A stretch of 64,000 bases of DNA from Nocardia sp. NBC_01327 (GCF_035958815.1 NZ_CP108383.1:6696001-6760000), one strand, 5' to 3'; shown: positions 1 through 9,856, numbered from the stretch's first letter. Program-made: numbers and translations. The notes: generated by a model from the sequence alone, not told the origin.

Positions 1-381
1 AAGGAGTTCCGGGAGAACATGGGCAGGGTGGGTGGCGCTTATGCGGGCGGGGACCTCATTCTGCTCACCACTACAGGAGCCAGGACCGGCAGGCGGCACA
101 CAACTCCGCTGGGACCGCTGCACCGGGGTGACACCATGTTCGTGAGCTCGTTCATCGAGGACAAGTGCCCGGCTTGGTGGTACAACATCAAGGCCAATCC
201 GCAGGTCACTATCGAGCTCCGGGGTGAGACCTACCAGGGAACCGGCGCGGTGCTCGAAGGTGCGGACTACGACGAGTTCGCGGCCTGGGCACTGGCCAAC
301 AACCCGCTGCTGGCGGACTTCCAGTCCAAGGTCGACCGACCCCTGCCCCTGGTCGTGCTGACTCTCGACAGTGCGAGCTGA
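1..381 (+). CDS. Nitroreductase-family deazaflavin (F420)-dependent oxidoreductase, 5' end cut by window
   Basis: The reading frame is open from base 1, and the residues before the first Met (KEFREN) already fit the family, so the true start lies upstream and the Met at base 19 is internal. The core LLTTTGARTGRRHTTPL is the signature of the Ddn-like split-barrel family, which binds F420H2 in actinobacteria; the following WWYNIKANPQVTIEL stretch is also typical. About 126 residues are visible, close to the usual 130-150, so little is missing. Members reduce quinones or nitro compounds; the substrate here cannot be read from sequence. The gene ends 119 bases before a hydrolase on the same strand. 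Confidence 0.85.
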   Translation, partial: KEFRENMGRVGGAYAGGDLILLTTTGARTGRRHTTPLGPLHRGDTMFVSSFIEDKCPAWWYNIKANPQVTIELRGETYQGTGAVLEGADYDEFAAWALANNPLLADFQSKVDRPLPLVVLTLDSAS

Positions 382-474
382 GCACTCCAACCTCCCAGCC
401 CCGGCGTCGGCAATGGTGCGCCGGGGCCGACCCGCCCGATGCCGGATCGGCGCGAGTTCGACGATTGTCGAAAA

Positions 475-488
475 ACCAAGCACTTGTT
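475..488. promoter_or_regulatory. KstR2-like palindrome upstream of hydrolase
   Basis: ACCAAGCACTTGTT fits the published KstR2 operator consensus AnCAAGnnCTTGnT at every specified position. It ends 11 bases before the hydrolase ATG at 500, where a repressor would block transcription. A second perfect match lies at 19566-19579. Other TetR regulators use similar CAAG/CTTG half-sites, so the regulator is an inference. Confidence 0.45.
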
Positions 489-499
489 AGGGTTTCGAG

Positions 500-1873
500 A
501 TGGAGCTCTCCGGTCCGGCAACTGGTCCGATCACCCTGATCTCGACGTTTTTCCCACTGGCCGATGTCGGTTACGTCGCCGAGGAGTACTTCCTGTCCGG
601 CACAGCCGGGTCCTACCGCCTGACCGGCTCGGCCGGTGACGACGGGGAGTGGGCGACCGAGCCGGACGGTCTCGCGCCGTTCACGACCAGATTCGTGGTC
701 TACCGGCCGGTCGAGGGCTACTCCGGGACGGCTGTCGTGGAGTGGCTCAACGCCTCCTCGGGTGCGGACACGCCGCCGATCTGGCTGCTGGCACACCGGC
801 ATCTCATTCGGGCCCGGATGGCCTGGATCGGGATCTCCGCGCAGTACGCCCCGATCCACGGCGGCAGCGTCATGGCCGCGGCCGCCGAGGAGGACGACAC
901 CTGGAACTCGGTGTTGCTGCCACCGCTGAAGCAGGCGAATCCGGTGCGATACGCCTATCTCTCGCATCCTGGGGATGCCTACTGCTACGACATCTACCGG
1001 CAGGCGGGAGAGATGATCCGAAGGCTGCTGCCCGAAACCCGGCAACTACTCGCGGCCGGGCAGTCGCAATCCGCGGCCGCGCTCGTCACATTTGTGAATG
1101 CCGTTGCGCCACATGGCTCGCCGTACGACGGGTACTTCATCGACGGTCGTCCGGGCCGCCCTGCCACGCTGACCGGCTTGGTGGATCCCGAGGCGCTCGA
1201 CGGTGGCACGCGGGTGCGTGCGGATTCGACCGCGCCGGTGCTCGTGCTCCAAACCGAGTTCGAGGTGGTCGGTCTCATGCGCTCGATCGACTCCCGCCAG
1301 CCCGACTCCGACCGCTTCCGGCTCTGGGAGCTGGCCGGCGCCGCACACGCGGACTCCTACACCGTCGGCGCATCGTTCACCGATTCGGGCGCACTGACCG
1401 CGCAGGAACTGGCCGAGCGAATGGCGCCACGACGCAATCCACTGGGCGTCGAATTCCCCGAGCCGATCAATTCCGGGCCACAGCATCACTACGTCGCGCA
1501 GCAAGCCATCGCGGCGCTGTCCCGCTGGGCCGACGGCGGACCCGCTCCGGCACAGGCCGATCGGCTCACGGTATCCGCCGGAGAACTGGTGCTGGACGTC
1601 CATGGCAACGCGCTGGGCGGTATCCGCACACCGTGGATGGACGTGCCACTGGCAGTGCTGTCCGGGCTCGGACAGGAGGGCGGCGGCCCGGCGATCATGT
1701 TCGGTTGCACGCGACCACTCCCTGCACCCGCCCCCGACGACTACCTCGCGGCATTCAGCGCGGCAACCGACAAGACGGTCACGGCAGGCTTCCTCCTGAC
1801 TGAGGACGTACCGGAAATCCTCGCCATGGCAGCCGCGAATCAACCGTCGAGCCCCGAGCACGCATCCCGGTAA
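500..1873 (+). CDS. Alpha/beta hydrolase domain-containing protein (Abhydrolase_10 type), 457 aa
   Basis: A large cytoplasmic-type hydrolase without signal peptide or membrane segment. The nucleophile elbow is GQSQS with Ser189; acid candidates are Glu253/Glu255 in LQTEFEVVGL, and the catalytic His is probably His283 in GAAHADSY, giving the Ser-acid-His order of the fold. The extended N-terminal beta region (FVVYRPVEGYSGTAVVEWLN) is typical of the family often annotated 'alpha/beta hydrolase domain'. Substrate unknown; relatives act on esters or lactones. The ATG at 500 follows the KstR2-like palindrome directly, which hints at control by a lipid or steroid-degradation regulator. It converges on the HxlR gene after a 72-base gap. 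Confidence 0.75.
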   Translation: MELSGPATGPITLISTFFPLADVGYVAEEYFLSGTAGSYRLTGSAGDDGEWATEPDGLAPFTTRFVVYRPVEGYSGTAVVEWLNASSGADTPPIWLLAHRHLIRARMAWIGISAQYAPIHGGSVMAAAAEEDDTWNSVLLPPLKQANPVRYAYLSHPGDAYCYDIYRQAGEMIRRLLPETRQLLAAGQSQSAAALVTFVNAVAPHGSPYDGYFIDGRPGRPATLTGLVDPEALDGGTRVRADSTAPVLVLQTEFEVVGLMRSIDSRQPDSDRFRLWELAGAAHADSYTVGASFTDSGALTAQELAERMAPRRNPLGVEFPEPINSGPQHHYVAQQAIAALSRWADGGPAPAQADRLTVSAGELVLDVHGNALGGIRTPWMDVPLAVLSGLGQEGGGPAIMFGCTRPLPAPAPDDYLAAFSAATDKTVTAGFLLTEDVPEILAMAAANQPSSPEHASR

Positions 1874-1945
1874 CCATCTAGCCAAACCCGACCCGTGCCT
1901 GGGACGCGATAGATTCAGGTCGTTCGGATTCCCTGGGGGACAGCG

Positions 1946-2476
1946 CTATCCACCGTCCATCGCACTCTCTGCCGAGTCGGGAGTGGTGAATCTTCCGGTG
2001 GCCAGGGCGGTTTCGCGGTGGCGGTCGGGGAAGCCGGGGCCCAGGTGGACGGAGACGTCGGCGTGGTGGAGGGGGGCTCGGCAGTGGGCGCAGACTACTT
2101 CGGCGTGGGTGTCGTGGTGGCAGGTGTTGTGGTGGAGGGTGATCGGGGGGCCGGCGTCGGGGGCGAGCCAGGTGTCGCCCCACTGCATCATGGCGGCGAT
2201 GACGGGGAAGAAGTCGCGGCCCTTGGTGGTGAGGTGGTATTCGTGGCGGGGTGGGCGGTCCTGGTAGGGGATCTTTTCCATGAGGTCCTCCTCTACCAGG
2301 CGGGTGAGGCGCTGGGTGAGGACATTGCGGCTGAGGCCCAGGGTGCGCTCGAAATCGTCGAAGCGCTTGGCGCCGTAGAACGCCTCGCGCAGGACCAGTG
2401 GTGTCCACCAGTCACCGATGAGGTCTACGGTGCGGGCTACGGTGCACGGCCAGTTCGCGAAAGTCGTCCGTTTCAT
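1946..2476 (-). CDS. HxlR-family winged-helix transcriptional regulator
   Basis: 176 residues from the ATG at 2476; this start overlaps the stop of the upstream oxidoreductase by ATGA, so translation is probably coupled. Residues 10-100 carry the HxlR core: a Cys at residue 11 (NWPCTVARTVDLIGDWWTPL) and the helix pair GLSRNVLTQRLTRLVEEDL. The C-terminus has C119, C129 and C132 among many His (CHHDTH, CAHC), a zinc-ribbon-like tail seen in a subset of HxlR proteins. HxlR Cys11 is often the sensor of electrophiles or redox stress. Its place as last gene of the xfp - oxidoreductase operon suggests autoregulation of that operon. Confidence 0.85.
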   Translation of the reverse strand: MKRTTFANWPCTVARTVDLIGDWWTPLVLREAFYGAKRFDDFERTLGLSRNVLTQRLTRLVEEDLMEKIPYQDRPPRHEYHLTTKGRDFFPVIAAMMQWGDTWLAPDAGPPITLHHNTCHHDTHAEVVCAHCRAPLHHADVSVHLGPGFPDRHRETALATGRFTTPDSAESAMDGG

Positions 2477-4722
2477 GCGCCCACGGTATCCAGGCGGGCC
2501 GGGACGTACTTGTGCCACGGTGTGCCGACCCATTCGTCCCGGGAGTCGAATTCGGTCAGTTCGTTGGGTGCGACGCCGGTGGTGACCTGCGCACCGGTGG
2601 CGTCGGTGACCGAGAGCCCGAAGCCATTGGGCAGCGAGAGGTGTCCGGAGCGCATGCGATCGGTCGGCTCCACCGGTACCTCGACACTGCCGCGCCGGGT
2701 GCTCACGCGCACCAGATCGCCCGCGGCCAAGCCCAGCCGGTCGGCGTCGATGACGCTGAGGCGCAGTGTGCCGCCGCTATCACGCTTGCGCCACAGGGGA
2801 TCTCGGACGATGGTGTTGGCGGTGAAGGCCCGGCGCTCCCCGGCGGAGAGCACAAACGGCCACTGCCCGCCGACGGATTCCGGTTCGGGCAGTGTGGCCA
2901 CCACCTGCAGCAGTTCCGCGATGCTCAGCTGCACCTTGTTGTCGCGCAGCCGCTTCCAGGTCTCCTCGTAGTCGTCCTCGGTAATGACGACGCCGTGCTC
3001 GCCCTCGAGAATGGCTTCGAAGAGCCGCTCCCCCGCAGCCAATCCGGTGCCGTATCCGGCGCGTTCGACACTCTCGGGGAACTTGCGCGCACAGTTGTAG
3101 GCCGCCGCCCAGAGCAGGGCGGCAGCTGCCGCACCGTTCGGCAGCGTCGGGCCGAGCGTCCGATACAGCAGTACGGGAGCGAGTTTCGACTTGGCGCGAT
3201 CGGCGAGCACGCCGAGGAACGCCATGGCGAATGCCTCACGACCCTCCGCGAGCGCGGCCCGCAGCGGCGCGTAATCGTCCTCGGTGAGCGCGCCGGACGC
3301 CTCGACCAGGCGGGCATGGATCTCCGGCTCCGACAGCACCCCGCCGGGCGCGGGCAGCACCGGATGGCGGAGGTGGAAGATATTGCGGGGGAAGTCGAAA
3401 TTGAAGAACGTCGCCTCGTACTTCTCGAACTGGGTCGCCGCGGGCAGCACATAATCGGCCAGGCGCGCGGTCTCGGTCATCGCCACATCGATGACCACCA
3501 CCAACTCCAGCGCTTCCAGCGCCGCTCGCATCCGAGCCGAATCCGCCAGGGAGTGCACGGGATTGCTGCTCTCGATGAACATGGCGCGGTAGCGGGCCGG
3601 ATGATCGGTGAGGATCTCCTCGGTGATCACGTTGGCGGGTATCAGGCCACTGATAATGGGCGCGCCGGCCACCGGACTCTTGGGCCACTCCCCCGCCGGA
3701 TGCCCCCGATCGTGCCCGATGGCGGCCATACCGGTGAACGCGTACTGCGTTCCGGGCTTGCCCAGATTGCCGGTGAGCAGCCAGACCAGCTTCTCCAGAT
3801 AGCTGACCACGGTGGAGTACCGGTTCATCTGCACGCCGAGATCCTCCAGCGCGGCCACCGAGGTCGCCCGCGCCAGCCGATGTGTCGCGGCCACCACCAG
3901 ATCGACCTCGACATCGGCTATGGCGCAGTACTTCTCGATGGGAACCCCGCGCAACACCGCGACCACCTCGTCGAGGCCCTCCGCATGCTCGGCGAGCCAG
4001 TCCACCTCGATCAGATTGTCGCGCAACAGAATTGCCGCCATCGCCGACAGCAGGTAGACATCCGTGCCCGGTCGCAATTGCAGATGGAAGTCGGCCAGTT
4101 CCGCCGTCTCGGTGCGCACCGGATCGAGCACGATCATCGACCGGTCCGGATCCCGCGCGATCTCCTTCAGCACCGTGCGGGCACGCGGAAAACCGTGCGA
4201 CTGATAGGGATTCTTGCCGATGAAGAACGCCACCTCGGCATGCTCGACATCGGCGCGCACCGGATGCCCGAACATGCGCGCGCCCACCCAGAAGTCGCCG
4301 GTCTTCTCCTGCGCCAGCGCGCTCGACCGGTACTTCATGCCGAAGGCGGCCATGGTCGCGGGTGCGTACGCCCCGCCCAGATGATTGCCCTGACCGCCGC
4401 CGCCGTAATAGAAGATCGATTCCCCGCCGTAGCGGAGCCCGACCTCCTGCAGCCGCGCGGTGATCTCGGAAATCGCGGTATCCCAGTCGATTTCCTCGAA
4501 CTCACCATCGGGCCGCCGGCGCAGCGGGGCGGTGATCCGCCCCGTGCGCCCGTTCTGATAGTGATCCAGCCGCAGCGCCTTGTTGCAGGTGTACCCCGCC
4601 GAGGCGGGATGCAGTTTATCGCCGCGGATCTTCTCGAAGGACCGTCCGTCCGGCCCGAGCAGCACCTGAATGCCGCAGTTGCACTCGCACAGGATGCATG
4701 CCGTGGGCCGCCATTCCGTCAT
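2473..4722 (-). CDS. Molybdopterin-dependent oxidoreductase (formate dehydrogenase/nitrate reductase-like), 749 aa
   Basis: N-terminal 4Fe-4S site C9-x2-C12-x3-C16-x29-C46, followed by the molybdopterin oxidoreductase core (about 60-480) and a C-terminal dinucleotide-binding domain (about 630-740, LSVIDADRLGLAAGDLVRVSTRRG). No Tat signal, so cytoplasmic. In the region where catalytic family members place the metal ligand (Cys, SeCys or Ser) the sequence reads SSALAQEKTGDFW, with no Cys or Ser at the expected spot, so the reaction cannot be named. It starts 32 bases after the phosphoketolase stop and overlaps hxlR by 4 bases, forming one operon. A long open frame opposite it is a codon-bias shadow. 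Confidence 0.85.
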   Translation of the reverse strand: MTEWRPTACILCECNCGIQVLLGPDGRSFEKIRGDKLHPASAGYTCNKALRLDHYQNGRTGRITAPLRRRPDGEFEEIDWDTAISEITARLQEVGLRYGGESIFYYGGGGQGNHLGGAYAPATMAAFGMKYRSSALAQEKTGDFWVGARMFGHPVRADVEHAEVAFFIGKNPYQSHGFPRARTVLKEIARDPDRSMIVLDPVRTETAELADFHLQLRPGTDVYLLSAMAAILLRDNLIEVDWLAEHAEGLDEVVAVLRGVPIEKYCAIADVEVDLVVAATHRLARATSVAALEDLGVQMNRYSTVVSYLEKLVWLLTGNLGKPGTQYAFTGMAAIGHDRGHPAGEWPKSPVAGAPIISGLIPANVITEEILTDHPARYRAMFIESSNPVHSLADSARMRAALEALELVVVIDVAMTETARLADYVLPAATQFEKYEATFFNFDFPRNIFHLRHPVLPAPGGVLSEPEIHARLVEASGALTEDDYAPLRAALAEGREAFAMAFLGVLADRAKSKLAPVLLYRTLGPTLPNGAAAAALLWAAAYNCARKFPESVERAGYGTGLAAGERLFEAILEGEHGVVITEDDYEETWKRLRDNKVQLSIAELLQVVATLPEPESVGGQWPFVLSAGERRAFTANTIVRDPLWRKRDSGGTLRLSVIDADRLGLAAGDLVRVSTRRGSVEVPVEPTDRMRSGHLSLPNGFGLSVTDATGAQVTTGVAPNELTEFDSRDEWVGTPWHKYVPARLDTVGA

Positions 4723-4754
4723 CGGTACAGCGTAGGGCAGTTAGTTCACTAGCG

Positions 4755-7220
4755 CTACTTACTCGAGTAGGGCCAGGTCCAGCCGGCGACCTCCGGAATA
4801 TCCTCACCGTGCTCCCGAGTCCAGGCCCGCGCGCTCCAGCGGGCGTCGACCATCTCCTGACGGAGGCCGGCCGCCGTGGTCCCGAGTCCGGGCACCCGAT
4901 CGATGACATCCATGACCAGGTGGAAGCGGTCCATATCATTGAGCATCACCATGTCGAAAGGCGTTGTGGTGGTGCCCTTCTCCTTGAACCCGCGCACATG
5001 CAGGCCGGAATGATTGGCACGGCGGTAGGTCAGGCGGTGGATGAGCCACGGATAGCCGTGGAAGGCGAAGATGACCGGGCGGTCGGTGGTGAACATGGTG
5101 TCGAAGAGACTGTCCGACAGACCGTGCGGATGTTCGTCCTGCGGCTGCAGCCGCATCAGATCCACAATATTGATCACGCGAATCCGCAACTGCGGCAGCC
5201 GTTCCCGCAGTATGGCGGCGGCGGCGAGAATCTCCAGCGTGGGCACGTCCCCGGCGCAGGCCAGCACCACATCGGGCGTGGTGCCGATATCGTCATTGTG
5301 GCCCGCCCACTCCCAGATACCCGCGCCGCGAGCGCAGTGCGCGGCGGCCTCGCCCACCGAAAGCCAGTCGGCCTGAGGCTGTTTGCCCGCCACCACGACA
5401 TTGACGTAGTGGCGCGAGCGCAGGCAGTGATCATAGGTCGAGAGCAGGGTATTGGCGTCCGGCGGCAGATACACGCGCACGATCTCGGGCGACTTGTTCA
5501 GCACGACGTCCAGGAAACCGGGGTCCTGATGGGTGAAGCCATTGTGGTCCTGACGCCAGACATGGGACGAGAGCAGGTAATTGAGGCTCGGTATGGGCCG
5601 CCGCCACGCCACCGCCGCACTGGCGTCGAGCCATTTGGCGTGCTGGTTGAACATGGCGTCGATAATATGGATGAAGGCCTCGTAGCAGGTGAAGACGCCG
5701 TGCCGCCCGGTGAGCAGATACCCCTCCAGCAGGCCCTCGCACATATGCTCGGATAGCACTTCGATGACGCGGCCCTTGCGATCCAATTTCACGTCGTACT
5801 CACCGATTTCGGCCTGCCAGTCGCGGCCGGTCACGGTAAGGATGTCCTGCAGGCGATTGCTGGCGAGTTCATCGGGCGCGAAAGTGAGGAAGTTGTCGGG
5901 ATTGCCGGCGGTGACATCGCGCAGCCAGGTACCCAGCACCTGGGTCGCCTCATGCATGGTCGCTCCCGGTCCGGGCAACTCCACGCCGTAGTCACGCCAG
6001 TCCGGCAGCCGCAGATCGTGCACCAGCATGCCGCCGTTGCTCACCGGATTGGCGCTCATTCGCCGGTCGCCGACCGGCACCAGGCGCTGCAGTTCCGGGA
6101 CCGGTTGCCCGGCCTCGTCGAAGAGCTCGCCGGGCCGGTAGGACTCGAGCCACTGTTCCAGCACCGCACGGTGTTTCGCATCGGTGCGGGCGGCGGGCAG
6201 CGGTACCTGATGCGCACGGAAGGTGCCCTCGACCCGCTCACCGTCGACCACGGGCGGGCAGGTCCAGCCCTTCGGGGTGCGCAGCACGATCATCGGCCAG
6301 ATCGCGCGGGTGCCGTCACCGCCGCGAGCGGCCTGCTGGATCGCGGCGATCCGGTCGAGGCAGCTGTCCATGGCCGCCGCCATATCCTGATGCACCGTCG
6401 CCGGGTCGCTGCCGGAAACGATGACCGGGTCGTAGCCGTATCCGCGCAGCAGCGAGAGCAACTCGGACTCCGGAATACGGGCCAGAATGGTCGGATTCGC
6501 GATCTTGTACTGGTTCAGCGCCAGGATCGGCACCACCGCGCCGTCCCGCGCCGGATTGATGAACTTGTTCGCATGCCAGCTACCGGCCAGCGGGCCCGTT
6601 TCGGCTTCGCCGTCGCCGATCACACAGAAGACCGTGAGGCTCGGATTGTCCAGTGCCGCACCGAAAGCATGCAGTAGCGAGTAGCCGAGCTCACCGCCCT
6701 CGTGGAAGGACCCGGGCGTCTCGGGCGCGCAGTGACTGGGCACCCCGCCCGGGAAGGAGAACTGCGCGAACAGCGCGGCCATGCCCTCGCCATCCCGCGG
6801 AATATGGCTGTACAGCTCGGAATACGTGCCCTCCAGCCAGGCGCACGCATTGGGCCCCGGCCCTCCGTGCCCCGGACCCGCGACGAACACCGCATTGAGA
6901 TCTCGCGCGAGAATCGCCCGATTCGCATGCACCCACACAAGATTCAATCCGGGCACGGTGCCGAAGTGTCCCAGCAGTCGCGGCTTGATCTGCTCCGGCT
7001 CGAGCGGCGCCCGCACCAGCGGATTGGCCATCAGATAGATCTGCCCGACCGAGAGATAGTTCGCCGCTCGCCACCACGCGTCGATCCTCACCAACTCGTC
7101 GCGTTCGAGCGGCCCGGCCACCTCCCCGAGCCGATAGGGCCGCGGAGCGAGGGTCTCGCCGCCTTGCCCGCCGATATTATCGGCCGAGGTATCACTTGCT
7201 GCGCCGGTCAACTGCGTCAT
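4755..7220 (-). CDS. xfp: Xylulose-5-phosphate/fructose-6-phosphate phosphoketolase
   Basis: 821 residues, full length for the family (about 790-830). It cleaves xylulose-5-P or fructose-6-P with phosphate to acetyl phosphate plus glyceraldehyde-3-P or erythrose-4-P, using thiamine diphosphate. Visible signatures: GPGHGGP near residue 115, the ThDP-binding [10 protein letters not shown] with the downstream Asn-rich segment near 200, and the [17 protein letters not shown] block near 550. ATG at 7220 is preceded by GAGGAG eight bases upstream. It is the first gene of the xfp - molybdopterin oxidoreductase - hxlR operon. No acetate kinase or phosphotransacetylase gene is nearby, so acetyl phosphate must be processed elsewhere. 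Confidence 0.95.
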   Translation of the reverse strand: MTQLTGAASDTSADNIGGQGGETLAPRPYRLGEVAGPLERDELVRIDAWWRAANYLSVGQIYLMANPLVRAPLEPEQIKPRLLGHFGTVPGLNLVWVHANRAILARDLNAVFVAGPGHGGPGPNACAWLEGTYSELYSHIPRDGEGMAALFAQFSFPGGVPSHCAPETPGSFHEGGELGYSLLHAFGAALDNPSLTVFCVIGDGEAETGPLAGSWHANKFINPARDGAVVPILALNQYKIANPTILARIPESELLSLLRGYGYDPVIVSGSDPATVHQDMAAAMDSCLDRIAAIQQAARGGDGTRAIWPMIVLRTPKGWTCPPVVDGERVEGTFRAHQVPLPAARTDAKHRAVLEQWLESYRPGELFDEAGQPVPELQRLVPVGDRRMSANPVSNGGMLVHDLRLPDWRDYGVELPGPGATMHEATQVLGTWLRDVTAGNPDNFLTFAPDELASNRLQDILTVTGRDWQAEIGEYDVKLDRKGRVIEVLSEHMCEGLLEGYLLTGRHGVFTCYEAFIHIIDAMFNQHAKWLDASAAVAWRRPIPSLNYLLSSHVWRQDHNGFTHQDPGFLDVVLNKSPEIVRVYLPPDANTLLSTYDHCLRSRHYVNVVVAGKQPQADWLSVGEAAAHCARGAGIWEWAGHNDDIGTTPDVVLACAGDVPTLEILAAAAILRERLPQLRIRVINIVDLMRLQPQDEHPHGLSDSLFDTMFTTDRPVIFAFHGYPWLIHRLTYRRANHSGLHVRGFKEKGTTTTPFDMVMLNDMDRFHLVMDVIDRVPGLGTTAAGLRQEMVDARWSARAWTREHGEDIPEVAGWTWPYSSK

Positions 7221-7384
7221 GCGTCGAGCTCCTCACGCTTCGGGACATCGCTGGGCGAACCTGCGGGCGGGGATTTCATCGCCCAGGCTACCGGCCACGC
7301 GAACCGGCACGCCATTACGACGCACCGCACCCGAGTGTGCTCCGCCCCCGGCGGTAGTGCCGATATTCGTGCAAGGATTCCGGG

Positions 7385-8170
7385 ATGGAAGCCGCGCCCG
7401 AGACGAGCACCCCGCAGGTCCAGACACGGTTGCGGACTGTGATCGCGCTCTATATCGCGATCACACTCATCGCGTCGGCGGGATTGCTTGCCGCGCAATC
7501 CGTCAGCGGGATCGACGCGGCGGTCCTGTCACTGGTGCAGTTCGCCCCCGCCATCGCGGCCGTGATCACCTGGGTGTCCTTCCGCAAGAGCATTATTGGG
7601 CTGCTCCCGGCCGAAATCCCCTGGCGGCGGGTGCGAATCGATCTGCTGGCGATCCTCGTGGCGTGCGTATCGATCTGGCTGCTGGCCGCCGCGAGTATGG
7701 CCTGGTCCGGGCACACCATGGTCGGGCCCGCGGCGGTCGCGGGCACCCCCTTCGCGGTATTCGTGGTGCTGCAGCTCATCGGAGCATGCGGCGAGGAGAT
7801 CGGCTGGCGCGGTCTGTTGCAACCGCTCCTGGAGTCGCGCGTGCGCCGGGCCGCCGCCGTGGCTCTCACCGGGGCGATCTGGGCGCTATGGCACGTCCAA
7901 GCCTTCGCCGCGGGTTTCGTGGCCGCCCTTGCGTTCGTCGTGGCGGCCATGTCGTTCTCGGTACTGCTCGGGTACCTGGGCAATGGCAGCGTTCGCCAGC
8001 GGGTCCTGATCGCCTCGATCGGGCATTGGCTGATCAATATCGCCTGGTACCTCGTGGCCGGTGATAACACCCTGGACCGGCCGCAGGTCGTCTTCGTCGC
8101 GATCGGCGCGGTGCTCGTCGCAGCCGGTGCCATGGCGGTGCGCGCTGCGGTACGCCACCGCGCGCACTGA
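7385..8170 (+). CDS. CPBP-family intramembrane metalloprotease
   Basis: 261 residues with about seven hydrophobic segments. It carries the CPBP (Abi) motif 1 GEEIGWRG near residue 138, where two Glu and the following Arg are diagnostic, and motif 2 ALWHVQAF near 168 with the metal-binding His; a third His sits in GHWLIN. Members are membrane glutamate proteases or act in peptide immunity; the substrate is unknown. ATG at 7385 has AAGGA eight bases upstream. It is divergent from xfp (164-base gap) and converges on the CDGSH protein with only 3 bases between stops. Confidence 0.85.
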   Translation: MEAAPETSTPQVQTRLRTVIALYIAITLIASAGLLAAQSVSGIDAAVLSLVQFAPAIAAVITWVSFRKSIIGLLPAEIPWRRVRIDLLAILVACVSIWLLAAASMAWSGHTMVGPAAVAGTPFAVFVVLQLIGACGEEIGWRGLLQPLLESRVRRAAAVALTGAIWALWHVQAFAAGFVAALAFVVAAMSFSVLLGYLGNGSVRQRVLIASIGHWLINIAWYLVAGDNTLDRPQVVFVAIGAVLVAAGAMAVRAAVRHRAH

Positions 8171-8173
8171 GCC

Positions 8174-9856
8174 TCAGGCCGGGCAGCCGTCGGCTATCCA
8201 GCGGGCGAAGGCATCCACCCGCTCGGCGGGCCAGGCCCCGTCACACGGCATGCTGCCTTGCCGAAGACGGGCCAGGATGGCCTCGGCGTGCTGCGTGACA
8301 TCGTCGTGGGACCACAGATCGAACACGAAACTCATGGATTTGCGGTCCATTTCGCGGAACAGCGGCTTGATGTGGTCGGCGAAACCCACCGGCTCACCCT
8401 CGGCGGGAAGTTCCACGGTGTGCTCGGCGACCGGAGCCAGGGCCGAGACTCGGGAACCGGGAGTCGCATTGCAGACCCACCACCAGCGCGGCACCGGCAT
8501 ATGCGGGGGCGGCGTCGCACCGGGCTGCGAATTCTCCACCGCGATACGCGAACCCCACTCGATATACGCGGCGAATGCGGCTCGGAATTCCGGATCGGCC
8601 GGCAGACCCGCATCATCGGCCGAGCGCGAGATCAGCTGGGCCCAGCGGGCGCGCCACTGCTCGGTGAGCGATTTGTTCGCATGCTCGGCGACCATATGGT
8701 CGTAGCCACCGTACTGCTCGGTGTAAAGCTTTGGCCCACCGAAGGTTTCGACGAGCCAGGCGGCCACTCGCTCCGGGTGGTCGGGTGACATGCGCGCGAA
8801 CAACGGCGCCAGCAGTTCGTCCTGCGGAACGTATTTGCCGTAGAAGATCTTCGTCATCCGCGTGATCGCCGGCAGCCCGCCCGCCCACTCGTACAGGCTC
8901 GGATCCTGCGACAGCGGCGGATCCTGGAAGTCGACGTAGTAGTGCATACCGCTGCAGAACGGTTTGTTGCGGGAATGGCCGCACCGGCAGAGGCTGTAGT
9001 GCTCGCGGGGCACCGCACCGTCGAGCGCGATATTTCCGGTGACCCGGTAGGGGCCGTCGTTGGAGACCTCGATAGCGGCGGCACGATCGGGGAACGCGAC
9101 CTGCGGACTGCCCAGGGCACCGGAGGGGCAGGCCCGCACCGCCGCCATCAGCTCGTCCGCGCGGGCTCCGCTGGGCGCGACGAAGGGTTCCGCGGCGGAG
9201 CGGAAGGCCGTCGGCGCCCGGTCGGTGCAGAATCCGGAGTGCGCGCACAGACCGCGATTGTCGGTGACCGTCACCGACATGCCCTCGTAGGTATCGAGCC
9301 GGTCGGGAACACGGTCGGGATCCTTCTCGCCGGTGAACCCCGCCCCGGCATGGCTGCCATCGCACAGCGGCTTCATTTCCGAAGCGCCGCAACGACATAG
9401 CGCCATCTGCGGGAAGGTCCGTATCGGTTCGCCCAGCCAGTTGGTGAGGCGTTCGGGGTTGGTGACCAGGTACGGCCCATCGGTGGCCACCTCGATGCGG
9501 GTCGCTGAAACACCCTGTATCTCAGTGAGTTCCGCTACTCGCGCCGTCACAGTCGCTTCGTCCGCGGCGAATACGCAGGCAAGGTGCTGTAGCGCGGCCA
9601 CGGCCTCCTGCAGTTCGGGCAGATCGCAGGTCGCGCGCAGGCGGGTGGCATCCTTGGCCAGCTCCCACAGTCGCAGCTCCGGAATCTCGATCGACCCGTC
9701 GGATTCCGTTGCACCACCGTCGAATTCGCCGAGAGCAGCGGTAAGTGGCCGGATCACCGAGTCCGCGAGCGGGTGGGCTCCGTCGACGAGCTCGCCATCG
9801 AGTCGGCGGGCCCGAGCCAGCAGCGCAGACAGTTCGGATTGCGTGGCAGTGGTCAA
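8174..9856 (-). CDS. CDGSH iron-sulfur / ferredoxin / truncated-globin multidomain redox protein
   Basis: About 560 residues from TTG at 9856, preferred over GTG at 9874 because only the former has a ribosome site (AGGGAAGG). Domain order: helical N-terminus (1-115); CDGSH motif with C154, C156, C165, H169; one-cluster ferredoxin-like domain (C204, C210, C243 in ACPSGAL); second CDGSH motif with C290, C292, C301, H305 in which the usual Asp-Gly-Ser has become SGM; group II truncated-globin-like domain (327-442) with probable proximal His392; and a tail (about 491-560) shaped like a small cytochrome c domain (DHIKPLF...SMPCDG...FARWI) but without CxxCH. Probably a cytoplasmic electron-transfer or oxygen/NO-sensing protein; partners are unknown. 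Confidence 0.8.
   Translation of the reverse strand: MTTATQSELSALLARARRLDGELVDGAHPLADSVIRPLTAALGEFDGGATESDGSIEIPELRLWELAKDATRLRATCDLPELQEAVAALQHLACVFAADEATVTARVAELTEIQGVSATRIEVATDGPYLVTNPERLTNWLGEPIRTFPQMALCRCGASEMKPLCDGSHAGAGFTGEKDPDRVPDRLDTYEGMSVTVTDNRGLCAHSGFCTDRAPTAFRSAAEPFVAPSGARADELMAAVRACPSGALGSPQVAFPDRAAAIEVSNDGPYRVTGNIALDGAVPREHYSLCRCGHSRNKPFCSGMHYYVDFQDPPLSQDPSLYEWAGGLPAITRMTKIFYGKYVPQDELLAPLFARMSPDHPERVAAWLVETFGGPKLYTEQYGGYDHMVAEHANKSLTEQWRARWAQLISRSADDAGLPADPEFRAAFAAYIEWGSRIAVENSQPGATPPPHMPVPRWWWVCNATPGSRVSALAPVAEHTVELPAEGEPVGFADHIKPLFREMDRKSMSFVFDLWSHDDVTQHAEAILARLRQGSMPCDGAWPAERVDAFARWIADGCPA

Noticed and set aside
2512-4752. 746-codon open frame opposite the molybdopterin oxidoreductase
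   Set aside because: Antisense to a gene with clear motifs; such long frames arise from GC-rich third positions. No ribosome site or protein motif.
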